The notes under the pieces are model-generated. The model was not told the origin of the DNA and did not search any database. It saw only the letters and a program-made list of their open reading frames with translations. From the NCBI GenBank assembly GCA_023418315.1, contig JAEZZY010000010.1, positions 1-64,000 of the forward strand: DNA of 64,000 nucleotides, given 5' to 3'. Position numbers and translations under genes: made by a program. The stretch comes from Bacteroidota bacterium. Its GTDB lineage: Bacteria; Bacteroidota; Bacteroidia; Chitinophagales; Chitinophagaceae. Positions 25,637-33,975 of this stretch are shown piece after piece. Every line of letters starts with the position of its first letter. Within the stretch, counting starts at the first letter, position 1.

Positions 25637-27019
25637 TTAAGCTCTCAGCTCTGCTTCCTTAGCGGTTTCTTGCTTCACCGGTGATGCAAGGACAGCGTCT
25701 TCCTTGCGTAAAAAACTTTTTATCAATGTATGTAAAAGGGGAAAGAGCATCATACAGACCGACACGGCAAGTCCCAGCCCAGCCGTCAGTAAAAAAAGAT
25801 AGACGATATAAAGCTTTTCCTGCATTGCCCCAAAAGCTGCCGGCTGTAGGGAATGCATCCAGGCGCTGCGGGAAACGCCCGCACATAGCAATGCTGCAAG
25901 AAACAGAATAAGCATCCCATTAAACAGTTTTAGTCCGCGCCGGGTAGTGTTAAAACGTTTGCTATAATCTTCTCTTTGTGCAATAAAGCTGAGGGACGCC
26001 AATAAAATAGTGGTATTGATACCGATTGTAGTACCCATACTATGCGCTACGGTAATGTGCGTACCATGCGTAAAATAGTGGACGGCAGGAATGGAAATGA
26101 GCAGCGCTAAGAACAGATTGCCTAAGATCCATCTATCTGTAATGGCAAGAAACCGAACCGCCATGAGGTCTTTGAACCTGTTTTTTTCCGCTAAGGATTT
26201 TCGCCAGGTGTAAATAATGTTGAAGAACAAAATCCATTCACTCATGCTGATGACATAGGCTACATATCTTATCCAGGGGGCAAAGGGTATGAGGTACACG
26301 TGATGCGCCCAGCCGAACATCAGGTTGCTAAGCCCCAGGAAATAAAAAAAATAGGATTTTCGATCGGTGCCTATATTTTCTCCCGGTGTTATTTTAGCCA
26401 TGATAAACGTAGCCGTGCCATATACCAGCATATTCCAGGAGCCTACAAACGAGCCGCCGGCCTTCCATTGCAGCACGGTGTTGGCAATAAATTTTTCCCT
26501 AAAACCCGGAGCAAGCCATATATACGCTTCGCTTAAATGATAGAGCATAAACAAACCACCGGTCATCCACATCCAGTAATATACCGGGCGGCGATCCAAT
26601 TGCTTGATCAAAGAAGCAATGACATTATAGGCAAAAAGCAACCATCCCATTAAAATAGGGATGATGAGCACAGGAGGAAATTCCAGATATTCTTTTCCTC
26701 CGAAAATGCCCCGCGCATAGCATACATAAATGGCAATACCGGTGCCGGCAAAAATGAGGAAATGTAAAAGCGGCAGTCGCGCATTTTTCAACCGCATTTC
26801 CGATTGTAGGTAATAATAAATGCCTCCGGTGGCTGCTAAAACGATCCAGCTTACCGCAGCCGTTACGTGCATGGGACGAATGCTGCTAAAGGGCAATACA
26901 GATTTTAAAAACTCCGGCTTCAGATATTGCAAAACCGCCAGTATGCCGAACATCAAGGTAGCGATGAGGGAAAAACAGGCAGCAATCAGAAATAAAAACG
27001 GCGCTTTAGTCTTGTTCAT
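25637..27019 (-). CDS. NorB-like heme-copper oxidase family membrane protein
   Basis: The 460-residue protein has about 12 membrane segments. TM II carries RPMHVTAAVSWIVLAATGGIYYY, which aligns with the low-spin-heme His segment of NorB. GWAHHVYLIP supplies two adjacent His as in the binuclear metal site. FTHGTHITVAHSMGTTIG aligns with the NorB heme-ligand segment, but the second His of the HxH pair is Met. The segment where NorB has its HLWVEGVWE motif reads VGSWNMLVYG, with no His. It therefore looks like a divergent member whose catalysis is uncertain. It overlaps the norC-like gene by 14 bp and is coupled to it. Confidence 0.75.
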   Translation of the reverse strand: MNKTKAPFLFLIAACFSLIATLMFGILAVLQYLKPEFLKSVLPFSSIRPMHVTAAVSWIVLAATGGIYYYLQSEMRLKNARLPLLHFLIFAGTGIAIYVCYARGIFGGKEYLEFPPVLIIPILMGWLLFAYNVIASLIKQLDRRPVYYWMWMTGGLFMLYHLSEAYIWLAPGFREKFIANTVLQWKAGGSFVGSWNMLVYGTATFIMAKITPGENIGTDRKSYFFYFLGLSNLMFGWAHHVYLIPFAPWIRYVAYVISMSEWILFFNIIYTWRKSLAEKNRFKDLMAVRFLAITDRWILGNLFLALLISIPAVHYFTHGTHITVAHSMGTTIGINTTILLASLSFIAQREDYSKRFNTTRRGLKLFNGMLILFLAALLCAGVSRSAWMHSLQPAAFGAMQEKLYIVYLFLLTAGLGLAVSVCMMLFPLLHTLIKSFLRKEDAVLASPVKQETAKEAELRA

Positions 27020-27437
27020 GTTCTCCTTTTAAATTAACCCAGCCATCATAGCCTATAAAAGCATTTTTATCGGGGAAACTTCCTGTTTTATTTACCTCTT
27101 GCAGAAAGGCAACCATCGCTTCCATTTCCTCCTCCGAAAAGCTAAACCGGGGCATAACACGGACACCGCTGTTGAGCATCGCTTTTGTATAAGGTGCTCC
27201 TTTATGCGCATATACATTGGTAAGATCAGGACCTAAGTAACCACCGAGTCCGTAAAGTTGATGACAAGAGTTGCAATTATGCTGTAGCCATAGCGCCTGG
27301 CCTTTTTGCGCGGAAGGGCTTAGGCCCGCATCCGTAGAGGGTTGTGCATGGGTGTAAACAAACCAGTTATAGCAAGCAAAGACCATTGCAAGCAACAAAA
27401 ACGCTCGTACTTTCAGGGAAGAATAACCGGATCTCAA
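27006..27437 (-). CDS. NorC-like membrane-anchored cytochrome c
   Basis: The 143-residue protein begins at TTG 27437 (in-frame ATG is absent upstream). One membrane segment (VRAFLLLAMVFACYNWFVYT) is followed by a single heme c domain: heme motif CNSCH within LWLQHNCNSCHQLYGLGGYLGPDLTNV and the distal Met in VRVMPRFSFSEEE. The layout NCxSCHxxxGxGxYxxPDLTNV is that of NorC, the electron donor subunit of cytochrome-c nitric oxide reductase. It precedes and overlaps the norB-like gene. A CRP/FNR-type palindrome stands upstream. Confidence 0.85.
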   Translation of the reverse strand: MRSGYSSLKVRAFLLLAMVFACYNWFVYTHAQPSTDAGLSPSAQKGQALWLQHNCNSCHQLYGLGGYLGPDLTNVYAHKGAPYTKAMLNSGVRVMPRFSFSEEEMEAMVAFLQEVNKTGSFPDKNAFIGYDGWVNLKGEHEQD

Positions 27438-27459
27438 GGCATTAGGGGATTTCTTAGGG

Positions 27460-27467
27460 CAAAGCTA
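27460..27467 (-). promoter_or_regulatory. -7 promoter element (TAGCTTTG) of the norC-norB-like operon
   Basis: On the minus strand TAGCTTTG matches TAnnTTTG exactly. A start point about 7 nt downstream (near 27456) leaves a leader of about 19 nt before the TTG start codon. No -33 TTTG is evident, which fits an activator-dependent promoter with the palindrome at 27489-27504. Confidence 0.55.
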
Positions 27468-27488
27468 CCTTCTTGGTTATAGTCTGAT

Positions 27489-27504
27489 TGTGATTGCAAT
27501 CACA
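27489..27504. promoter_or_regulatory. CRP/FNR-family operator
   Basis: TGTGATTGCAATCACA is a perfect 16-bp palindrome of the form TGTGA-N6-TCACA, the half-site type used by CRP/FNR-family regulators. Its centre (27496.5) is about 41 bp upstream of the start point inferred from the -7 element, the classic class II activator position. Confidence 0.65.
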
Positions 27505-27568
27505 TTATACCCCACCCTGTTATTTTAAAGATGATTTCCCTTGAATTTTATGGCTTCCTATCGTCCGT

Positions 27569-29779
27569 TTATTTCATTCCCGTAGCGCCGTTTAGCTTGG
27601 CAGCGCTTTTGTTCATATCATGAATGATGTTTACGGTTTCCGCTATGTAGATGTCTTTTTTAATGGTTTTTATCCAATCTTTGTTTTTGTTGATGGTGGT
27701 GCTGTCCATATTTATTTTAGCAAGGTCATCTTTAGGATTGGTAATGGTAAGCGGGGGGGCTTTTTTCTCCAATTCTTCCATTTTTTTGGAGATTGCAGCG
27801 GCTTCATCCAACTCTTTACGGTAGCGTTTTTCGTTGAGCTGGTAGAATTTATTGTCTTCTTTTTCTTTCAGCTTCTTCGCATTTTCTTTTATGAGCTTAA
27901 AGGTTCCGTTTGCCTGTACACGGGCAGCGCTCCATGCCGCCAGTTGCGCTACATTCACCGGATTGGCTACGGTCGTATAGGTAGCAGGAGGTATTTCATC
28001 CCATTTCAAAGCAGCTTTATCTCTGCGCTCGCCCATGGCTATATGCTGGTAGGGATCGGGCAGAATGATGTCGGGCGTAACGCCGCGCAATTGTGTAGAG
28101 CCGCCGTTGATCCGGTAAAACTTCTGGAAAGTAAGCTTCAAAGAGCCGATACCATCTCCCAAGTTTACTTCATCCTTGCCCTTAGCAGTAAGGGAATTGC
28201 TGAAGTAGCGACGTGCGTCATCAAGGGATGCCAACCGTTGCACCGTGCCTTTACCAAAGCTGGTAGCACCTACGATGATGGCGCGTTTATAATCCTGCAT
28301 TGCCGCTGCCATTATTTCGGAGGCGGAAGCGCTACCCTGGTTGATCATGATGGCGAGCGGGCCGTCATATAACGTACCTTTCGCACGGTCGTAAAGTTTT
28401 TCGGGAGCGCCGGCATTTGTTTTTACTTGCACCACCGGTCCTTCATCTATAAACAAACCCACCATATCCACCACATCTTGCAGGGAACCGCCACCGTTGT
28501 TTCTCAAATCGAGGATGATGCCGTTCACTCCTTCTTTCTTCAATTTTTGCACTTCTATAGCTATGTCTTCCGCACATCTGCGTCCGTTTATTTTATTGAA
28601 ATCGGCATAGAACTCCGGCAGGTAGATGTAGCCGGTCTTGTCTCCTTTGTTGCCTATAATAGCGGATTTGGCAAATACCTCTTCATACAGCACCTCGCCG
28701 CGCACGATAGGGATAACACGCACCGATCCGTCCACTTTTTTTACGGTCAGCTTCACGGTAGTGCCTTTATTGCCGCGAATGATTTTCACCACGTCGTCCA
28801 AATCGCGACCTTCCACATCCACGGGTTCGGCATTGCCTTGCGCCACTTTTTGGATTACATCATTTACTTTTAATTCGCCTTGTTTCCAGCACGGACTACC
28901 GGCTATGATGGCTACTACTTTTATATTTCCTTCATCTTCCTGCAACTGCGCGCCAATACCATAGAAACTGCCGCTCATTACTTCATCAAAACGAGCTTTG
29001 TCTTCAGGGGGCATAAAATCGGTATGCGGATCTTCCGTATTGGTAATGGCATTAATAAAAATAGCAAAGCGGTCTTCATCATCCAGCTTGCGCAGACGTT
29101 TGAAGAAATAATCTTGTCCTTTCAGCACCGATTTACGGGCTTCGGCTTCCAGCTCGGCATCTGTTTTTGGCTTCTTGTCTTTAGGCGTTTCGTTTTCTTC
29201 TTCCTCATCATCCGTTGCTTTGTCTTTAGAAGGCTCTTGTGCTTTTTTAAGATCTACATATTTGGAAAGCGTGAGGTATTTCAGGTATTGTTCCCAGCGT
29301 GTTTTTAAGGCGGCATCATTGGCGGCATATTCGAGGTCATCGCCGGTCAGTTGCACCGAGTCGTTGCCGGTGAAGCTAAACGGCGTTTCCAGTATTTCCT
29401 TGTAATAACGCTCCGTTTGGTCTATTCTTTTTTTAAAGATGGTATCTATAGCTTCAAAAAACGCTATAGAACCGCTGTTAATATCATCGTCTATCCGGTA
29501 TTTATAGGGGTTTAAAGTGTTTATATCTTCCTGGGTGAAAAAATTTTTTCGATAATCAAAGCTGGATAGGGTTTTTTGAAACACAGCCAGGGAAAAGGAG
29601 TCATCTACTTTACGCGCATCAAAATGACCGCGGTTCAAAGTGTTCATCACGGTTTCGAGGGTAATTATTCTTTTGTCTTTTCCACTATCTGCAAAAGCAT
29701 AACGAAAGGAAAAAAACGCGGCCAAGGCACTAAGAATCAACGCGGGTATCAGGATCTTGTTCTTCATGAATGCTAACAT
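27569..29779 (-). CDS. prc: Tail-specific C-terminal processing protease Prc
   Basis: The 736-residue protein has an N-terminal signal/anchor (MKNKILIPALILSALAAFFSFRYAFA), a long helical Prc-type N-terminal domain, a PDZ domain (about 250-340; GSFYGIGAQLQEDEGNIKVVAIIAGSPCWKQGELKVND) and an S41 catalytic domain. The catalytic Ser lies in NQGSASASEIMAAAMQDY (residues 483-487) and the general-base Lys in TSFGKGTVQRL about 25 residues on. The C-terminal helical part (DUF3340-type) completes the ~700-residue architecture of E. coli Prc. It degrades periplasmic proteins with non-polar C-termini. ATG 29767 is an alternative start. Confidence 0.95.
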   Translation of the reverse strand: MLAFMKNKILIPALILSALAAFFSFRYAFADSGKDKRIITLETVMNTLNRGHFDARKVDDSFSLAVFQKTLSSFDYRKNFFTQEDINTLNPYKYRIDDDINSGSIAFFEAIDTIFKKRIDQTERYYKEILETPFSFTGNDSVQLTGDDLEYAANDAALKTRWEQYLKYLTLSKYVDLKKAQEPSKDKATDDEEEENETPKDKKPKTDAELEAEARKSVLKGQDYFFKRLRKLDDEDRFAIFINAITNTEDPHTDFMPPEDKARFDEVMSGSFYGIGAQLQEDEGNIKVVAIIAGSPCWKQGELKVNDVIQKVAQGNAEPVDVEGRDLDDVVKIIRGNKGTTVKLTVKKVDGSVRVIPIVRGEVLYEEVFAKSAIIGNKGDKTGYIYLPEFYADFNKINGRRCAEDIAIEVQKLKKEGVNGIILDLRNNGGGSLQDVVDMVGLFIDEGPVVQVKTNAGAPEKLYDRAKGTLYDGPLAIMINQGSASASEIMAAAMQDYKRAIIVGATSFGKGTVQRLASLDDARRYFSNSLTAKGKDEVNLGDGIGSLKLTFQKFYRINGGSTQLRGVTPDIILPDPYQHIAMGERRDKAALKWDEIPPATYTTVANPVNVAQLAAWSAARVQANGTFKLIKENAKKLKEKEDNKFYQLNEKRYRKELDEAAAISKKMEELEKKAPPLTITNPKDDLAKINMDSTTINKNKDWIKTIKKDIYIAETVNIIHDMNKSAAKLNGATGMK

Positions 29780-29916
29780 ATCTGTAATAAGTTATCCTTC
29801 AAATGTAGCGGTTTTTGCTGTTAAACAAACGCTAATCACCGCCTTGCCCCGCGTGAGGGAAAGGGGGAATTTTTCAAAAAAGGAAATGCTAACTTGCACC
29901 CGTTATTTCAGGTACT

Positions 29917-30651
29917 ATGAGGGAGGTAATTTTTGAGGATTGGGGAACAATCGAATACGGCGAAGCGTGGCAACGGCAAGAAAAATACATGCAAGAAAAT
30001 CTCTCGCTCAAAGCCAGCGCTTACCGAGCCGCAGAAAAAATTCTGCCGGAGGAAACAGGCACTAAAAATCACTTGTTCTTCTGCACGCATCCGCATGTGC
30101 TTACCTTAGGCAAAAGCGGGCATATAGAGCATCTGCTGCTCAACGACAGCCGGTTAAAAGAACTCGGTATTTCTTTTTACAAAACCAACCGCGGGGGCGA
30201 TATTACCTACCATGGCCCGGGTCAAATCGTAGGCTACCCCGTGCTGGATCTGGAGCTTTTCTTTACCGACTTAGGCAAGTATATGCGCAGCCTGGAAGAA
30301 GTAATCATCCGCACACTGGCGCATTACAGCATAGCGGCCGAACGCCTGCCCGGCGCTACCGGTGTGTGGCTGGATGCCAATCTTCCTGCAAAAGCCCGGA
30401 AAATATGCGCGATGGGTGTGCGATGCAGCCGGTGGGTTACCATTCACGGATTTGCCCTCAACGTAAATGCGGACTTAAACTATTTTGGCTATATTGTGCC
30501 TTGCGGAATTGGCGACAAAGCCGTAACTTCCATGCAGCAAGAACTGGGAGGCGAGGTAAATGAGGAAGAAGTAAAACTAATCTTGAGACAAGAATTTGAG
30601 CAGGTTTTTGAAGCCAGTATTATTGACGAACCAAAGAAAATACTGAATTGA
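29917..30651 (+). CDS. lipB: Octanoyl-ACP:protein octanoyltransferase
   Basis: The 244-residue protein transfers octanoyl from ACP to lipoyl domains, the first step of lipoate synthesis. Motifs seen are FCTHPHVLTLGKSG, NRGGDITYHGPGQIVGYPVLDL, the Lys-containing KARKICAMGVRCSRWVTIHGFAL (catalytic Lys) and IVPCGIGDKAVTSM (catalytic Cys). The ATG at 29917 follows an AT-rich region divergent from prc. It overlaps the following gene by four bases. Confidence 0.95.
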   Translation: MREVIFEDWGTIEYGEAWQRQEKYMQENLSLKASAYRAAEKILPEETGTKNHLFFCTHPHVLTLGKSGHIEHLLLNDSRLKELGISFYKTNRGGDITYHGPGQIVGYPVLDLELFFTDLGKYMRSLEEVIIRTLAHYSIAAERLPGATGVWLDANLPAKARKICAMGVRCSRWVTIHGFALNVNADLNYFGYIVPCGIGDKAVTSMQQELGGEVNEEEVKLILRQEFEQVFEASIIDEPKKILN

Positions 30652-31265
30652 AAAAGGATATTCAATATAAATGGGGCAAGGATCATCTGGAAATAGATCT
30701 GGGCAACCGGGTGGAATCCCGCGTTAAGATTATTCTCGTGGTAGAGTTTGCCGTAACCGTGCTGATGGCTTCCGTTTTTCTGCTGCGCGCTTTTCAGGTA
30801 ACGCATCAGATAGTGGCATCGCTGCTTTTTTTAGGCGCCAGCCTGTTGTATATATTGGCTACCTACCGCCTTATTTCAAGAATTTACTTCAGAGAAAAAA
30901 TTATTATTACCCCCACTCATTTCATCTTAATCAATAAAACCCCGGTTTCCAAAAAAACATTCAGCTACGACTGGCGTTGTATAGGCACACTGCATTATAT
31001 AGGAAAGGATATACGAACGCAACACAGCCTCATGCAAAGCTATGACCCTTTCGGACTGGAGCGGCATAATAAACTTGGGCATGACCTGCACCAAGACGGC
31101 AACCTATTCTTTACCTACAAAGAAGAACCGGTGCGGTTCGCCCGTTGCATCTATTCATGGCACGCAGAAGAGATTGTACGAATGATACAGCTTTACAGCG
31201 GAAGCTACTTAAAGCTCGGCGCCGAACTGGAATACCTCATGGAAGCTTCCGAATGGGAAGAATAA
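30648..31265 (+). CDS. Hypothetical membrane protein, 205 residues
   Basis: It starts with TTG at 30648, overlapping the lipB stop as TTGA; the next in-frame Met is residue 40, inside the first membrane segment, so TTG is the only sensible start. Two adjacent membrane segments (about 25-45 and 55-72) are followed by a cytoplasmic beta-rich domain that resembles a PH-like or YdbS-type fold (KIIITPTHFILINKTPVSKKTFSYDWRCIGTLHYIG). No catalytic motif is visible. Translational coupling suggests co-expression with lipB. Function unknown. Confidence 0.75.
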   Translation: MKKDIQYKWGKDHLEIDLGNRVESRVKIILVVEFAVTVLMASVFLLRAFQVTHQIVASLLFLGASLLYILATYRLISRIYFREKIIITPTHFILINKTPVSKKTFSYDWRCIGTLHYIGKDIRTQHSLMQSYDPFGLERHNKLGHDLHQDGNLFFTYKEEPVRFARCIYSWHAEEIVRMIQLYSGSYLKLGAELEYLMEASEWEE

Positions 31266-31393
31266 AATCCTCTGCGTATTTTTAGCCGCATAAAACCATA
31301 ACTCAATCAGGATAGCAACGCCTATGAAGGCATGAAAATGTAGAATGCGGTTTGTGTGTTAGCTTATTCATCAAAAAAAAACAACTATTTCAG

Positions 31394-32140
31394 ATGAAAT
31401 TATTAGAAAATAAAACAGCACTTATCACAGGCGGCAGCCGCGGCATTGGCGAAGCCATAGCCCTGAAATTTGCAGAGCAGGGAGCGAATGTGGCATTTAC
31501 CTATGTTTCTTCCGATGAAAAAGCAAAAGCGCTGGAAAGCAAACTGACCCAAATGGGCGTAAAAGCAAAAGCCTATAAATCGGATGCCGGCGACTATGCA
31601 GCCTCCGAAGCGCTGGTAAATGATATTGTAAAAGAATTTGGCGCTATAGATATATGTGTAAACAATGCCGGCATTTCCCGTGATAATCTTTTGCTACGCC
31701 TCACACAAGAGCAATGGGATGAAGTAATGACCGCCAATTTAAAATCTGTCTATAACCTTACCAAGCAAGTGATAAAGCCGATGATGAAAGCCCGTGCCGG
31801 CAGCATCATCAACCTCAGCTCCATCGTAGGCATGAAGGGAAACCCGGGGCAAAGCAGCTATGCCGCCTCCAAAGCAGGTATCATAGGTTTTACCAAATCC
31901 ATAGCCCAAGAACTGGGCAGCCGCAACGTGCGGTGCAACGCCATAGCACCAGGTTTTGTAGAAACCGACATGACCCACTACCTCAAAGACGGCGGTGCAG
32001 AAAAATGGTTTGAAAAAATTCCGCTGGCACGCTTCGGCAAGCCCGAAGAAATAGCCAATGTAGCCTTGTTCCTTGCATCCGACATGAGCGGTTATGTAAC
32101 GGGGCAAGTGATTAGCGTATGCGGGGGAATGAATACCTAA
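31394..32140 (+). CDS. fabG: 3-oxoacyl-ACP reductase
   Basis: It is an SDR of 248 residues that reduces 3-oxoacyl-ACP with NADPH in fatty acid elongation. Seen are the nucleotide loop ALITGGSRGIGEAIA, CVNNAGISRDNLL, the catalytic LSSIVG and YAASKAG (Tyr-x3-Lys), and the typical end YVTGQVISVCGGMNT. ATG 31394 (MKLLENKTALITGG) is chosen; the in-frame ATG at 31352 adds 14 residues unlike FabG. It precedes fabH by 59 bp. Confidence 0.93.
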   Translation: MKLLENKTALITGGSRGIGEAIALKFAEQGANVAFTYVSSDEKAKALESKLTQMGVKAKAYKSDAGDYAASEALVNDIVKEFGAIDICVNNAGISRDNLLLRLTQEQWDEVMTANLKSVYNLTKQVIKPMMKARAGSIINLSSIVGMKGNPGQSSYAASKAGIIGFTKSIAQELGSRNVRCNAIAPGFVETDMTHYLKDGGAEKWFEKIPLARFGKPEEIANVALFLASDMSGYVTGQVISVCGGMNT

Positions 32141-32199
32141 CCAATTGCCAACTGCCAACTTTTCCCTACTTTTGGAAATTCTTATTTTAAAAACCTCTT

Positions 32200-33195
32200 A
32201 TGCAGAAAATAAGGGCCGCTATCACCGCAGTAGGCGGCTATGTTCCCGATTATATTCTTACCAACAAAGAACTGGAAACCATTGTAGATACTACCGATGA
32301 ATGGATTACTACCCGTACCGGTATCAAAGAACGAAGAATTTTAAAAGGGGAAGGAAAGGGAAGTTCGGATATGGCAGTAGGAGCGGTAAACGACTTGCTG
32401 CACAGAAAAGGCATCAGCCCTGAAGAGATAGACCTCGTTATCTGCGCTACCACCACCCCCGATTTTCAATTTCCCGCTACTGCCAATGTCATCTGCGATA
32501 AAGCCGGTATGAAAAACGCTTTCAGCTACGATATAAGCGCGGCGTGCAGCGGCTTTTTATACGCACTTACTACGGGCGCTCAGTTTATAGAAAGCGGAAG
32601 AAACAAAAAAGTGCTGATAATCGGCGTGGATAAAATGAGCTCTATTCTTAATTATGAAGACCGTACTACTTGCATCATCTTTGGCGATGGCGCGGGCTGC
32701 GTGTTGCTGGAGCCCAATGAAGAAGGCTATGGCATACAAGATTCTATATTAAGAACCGATGGCGCCGGCCGTGCTCATCTGCACCAGAAAGCCGGAGGCT
32801 CGGTAAAACCGGCTACTATAGAAACGGTGATGGCGAAAGAACACTTTGTCTATCAGGAAGGACAAACGGTGTTTAAATTCGCAGTGAAGAATATGGCGGA
32901 TGTATCTGCCGAGATCATGGAACGCAATCATCTTGCCTCTGAAGATATCGCTTGGCTCGTTCCGCATCAGGCAAATAAACGCATTATTGCCGCCACTTCC
33001 GAGCGGATGGGATTGCCCGAAGAGAAAGTGATGATCAATATAGAACGTTTCGGAAATACGACCAACGGCACCCTACCCCTTTGCCTATGGGAATGGGAAA
33101 AGAAACTGCACAAAGGTGATAACATCATACTCGCAGCATTTGGCGGTGGCTTTACCTGGGGCGCTACTTATATCAAATGGGCGTATGATTCTTGA
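32200..33195 (+). CDS. fabH: 3-oxoacyl-ACP synthase III
   Basis: The 331-residue protein condenses acyl-CoA with malonyl-ACP to start fatty acid synthesis. The catalytic triad is visible as Cys in [12 protein letters not shown], His in [11 protein letters not shown] and Asn in [23 protein letters not shown] is the N-terminal hallmark. The family usually has A after the NT pair; here it is TNG, a minor change. It is probably co-transcribed with fabG. Bacteroidota FabH often prefers branched starters, which cannot be told from this read. Confidence 0.94.
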   Translation: MQKIRAAITAVGGYVPDYILTNKELETIVDTTDEWITTRTGIKERRILKGEGKGSSDMAVGAVNDLLHRKGISPEEIDLVICATTTPDFQFPATANVICDKAGMKNAFSYDISAACSGFLYALTTGAQFIESGRNKKVLIIGVDKMSSILNYEDRTTCIIFGDGAGCVLLEPNEEGYGIQDSILRTDGAGRAHLHQKAGGSVKPATIETVMAKEHFVYQEGQTVFKFAVKNMADVSAEIMERNHLASEDIAWLVPHQANKRIIAATSERMGLPEEKVMINIERFGNTTNGTLPLCLWEWEKKLHKGDNIILAAFGGGFTWGATYIKWAYDS

Positions 33196-33258
33196 GGATA
33201 GGATAACAATCGCTACATAGAGTTTCCTATCCTACCCTATAGCGGTTAAAAATTTTTT

Positions 33259-33975
33259 TTAAAACCCTGCGCTAAAGCCCACATGCACAGCACCTATATT
33301 GCCAAAGCCCAGCTCGGCAAACCCTGCATATTTATTTCCTACCCGGATGCCTATAGCCGTTACCTGAAAGCTGATGCCTATTTGCGTATCTTCCGTTCTT
33401 CCTATATTTAAATTGCCGGTGATATCACTGCTTTTCAAACTGATGCCCAGCCCTACCCCACTGTATAAATTCAGCATTTTAGATTGTTTCCAATATTTCT
33501 GCGCCGTTGGAAAAATACTGATGGCTTTTACGCGATAATCCGCCCGCGCCACTACCGTATCCAACACCGAGGTATCATATACTTTCCTTTCTATGCCGCC
33601 CGACAAATTTTCCAACGACAAGGTTACTCCTATATTCCACTCTTCATTTATAAATCCAAAAAAGCCAAAAGAATAAACACCCCGGGTTTTTGGCTTAATT
33701 GCCGTATATAATTCCCGCTGTTTTTGTTTGGAAAAATTTTGCTCCGCCAAATGCGGAAAGGTATAATAACCGCCACCTATCCTTATCTCTTGATGAAACA
33801 CCCGTGGAAGAGATCTTTTTGGAGGCGGGGTGGAGAATGCTTCTCCTTGCGCATATACGAAGCCGGCAGAGGATAAAAAGAACAAGCAGAAAAAAAAGCA
33901 TTTATAGCACACCTTGTGTCTATTTTGAAATAAAAATACAAGAAGGAATCTTGTTTTGCTTCGAGTCTTGGTCAT
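33259..33975 (-). CDS. Hypothetical outer-membrane beta-barrel-like protein
   Basis: The 238-residue protein has a long basic N-terminus, then a signal peptide (CFFFCLFFLSSAGFVYAQ). The mature part has amphipathic strands with aromatic girdles (YSFGFFGFINEEWNIGVTLSLENLSGG; LNLYSGVGLGISLKSSD; GNKYAGFAELGFGNIGAVHVGFSAGF) and ends in F, like outer-membrane barrels. The ATG at 33975 overlaps the nnrD stop by four bases (ATGA), which supports it, although an in-frame GTG 21 codons later would give a shorter signal. Function unknown. Confidence 0.75.
   Translation of the reverse strand: MTKTRSKTRFLLVFLFQNRHKVCYKCFFFCLFFLSSAGFVYAQGEAFSTPPPKRSLPRVFHQEIRIGGGYYTFPHLAEQNFSKQKQRELYTAIKPKTRGVYSFGFFGFINEEWNIGVTLSLENLSGGIERKVYDTSVLDTVVARADYRVKAISIFPTAQKYWKQSKMLNLYSGVGLGISLKSSDITGNLNIGRTEDTQIGISFQVTAIGIRVGNKYAGFAELGFGNIGAVHVGFSAGF

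Noticed and set aside
27006..27019. Overlap of the norC-like and norB-like genes considered as a frameshift
   Set aside because: Both frames are intact with separate functions; a 14-bp overlap is normal operon coupling.
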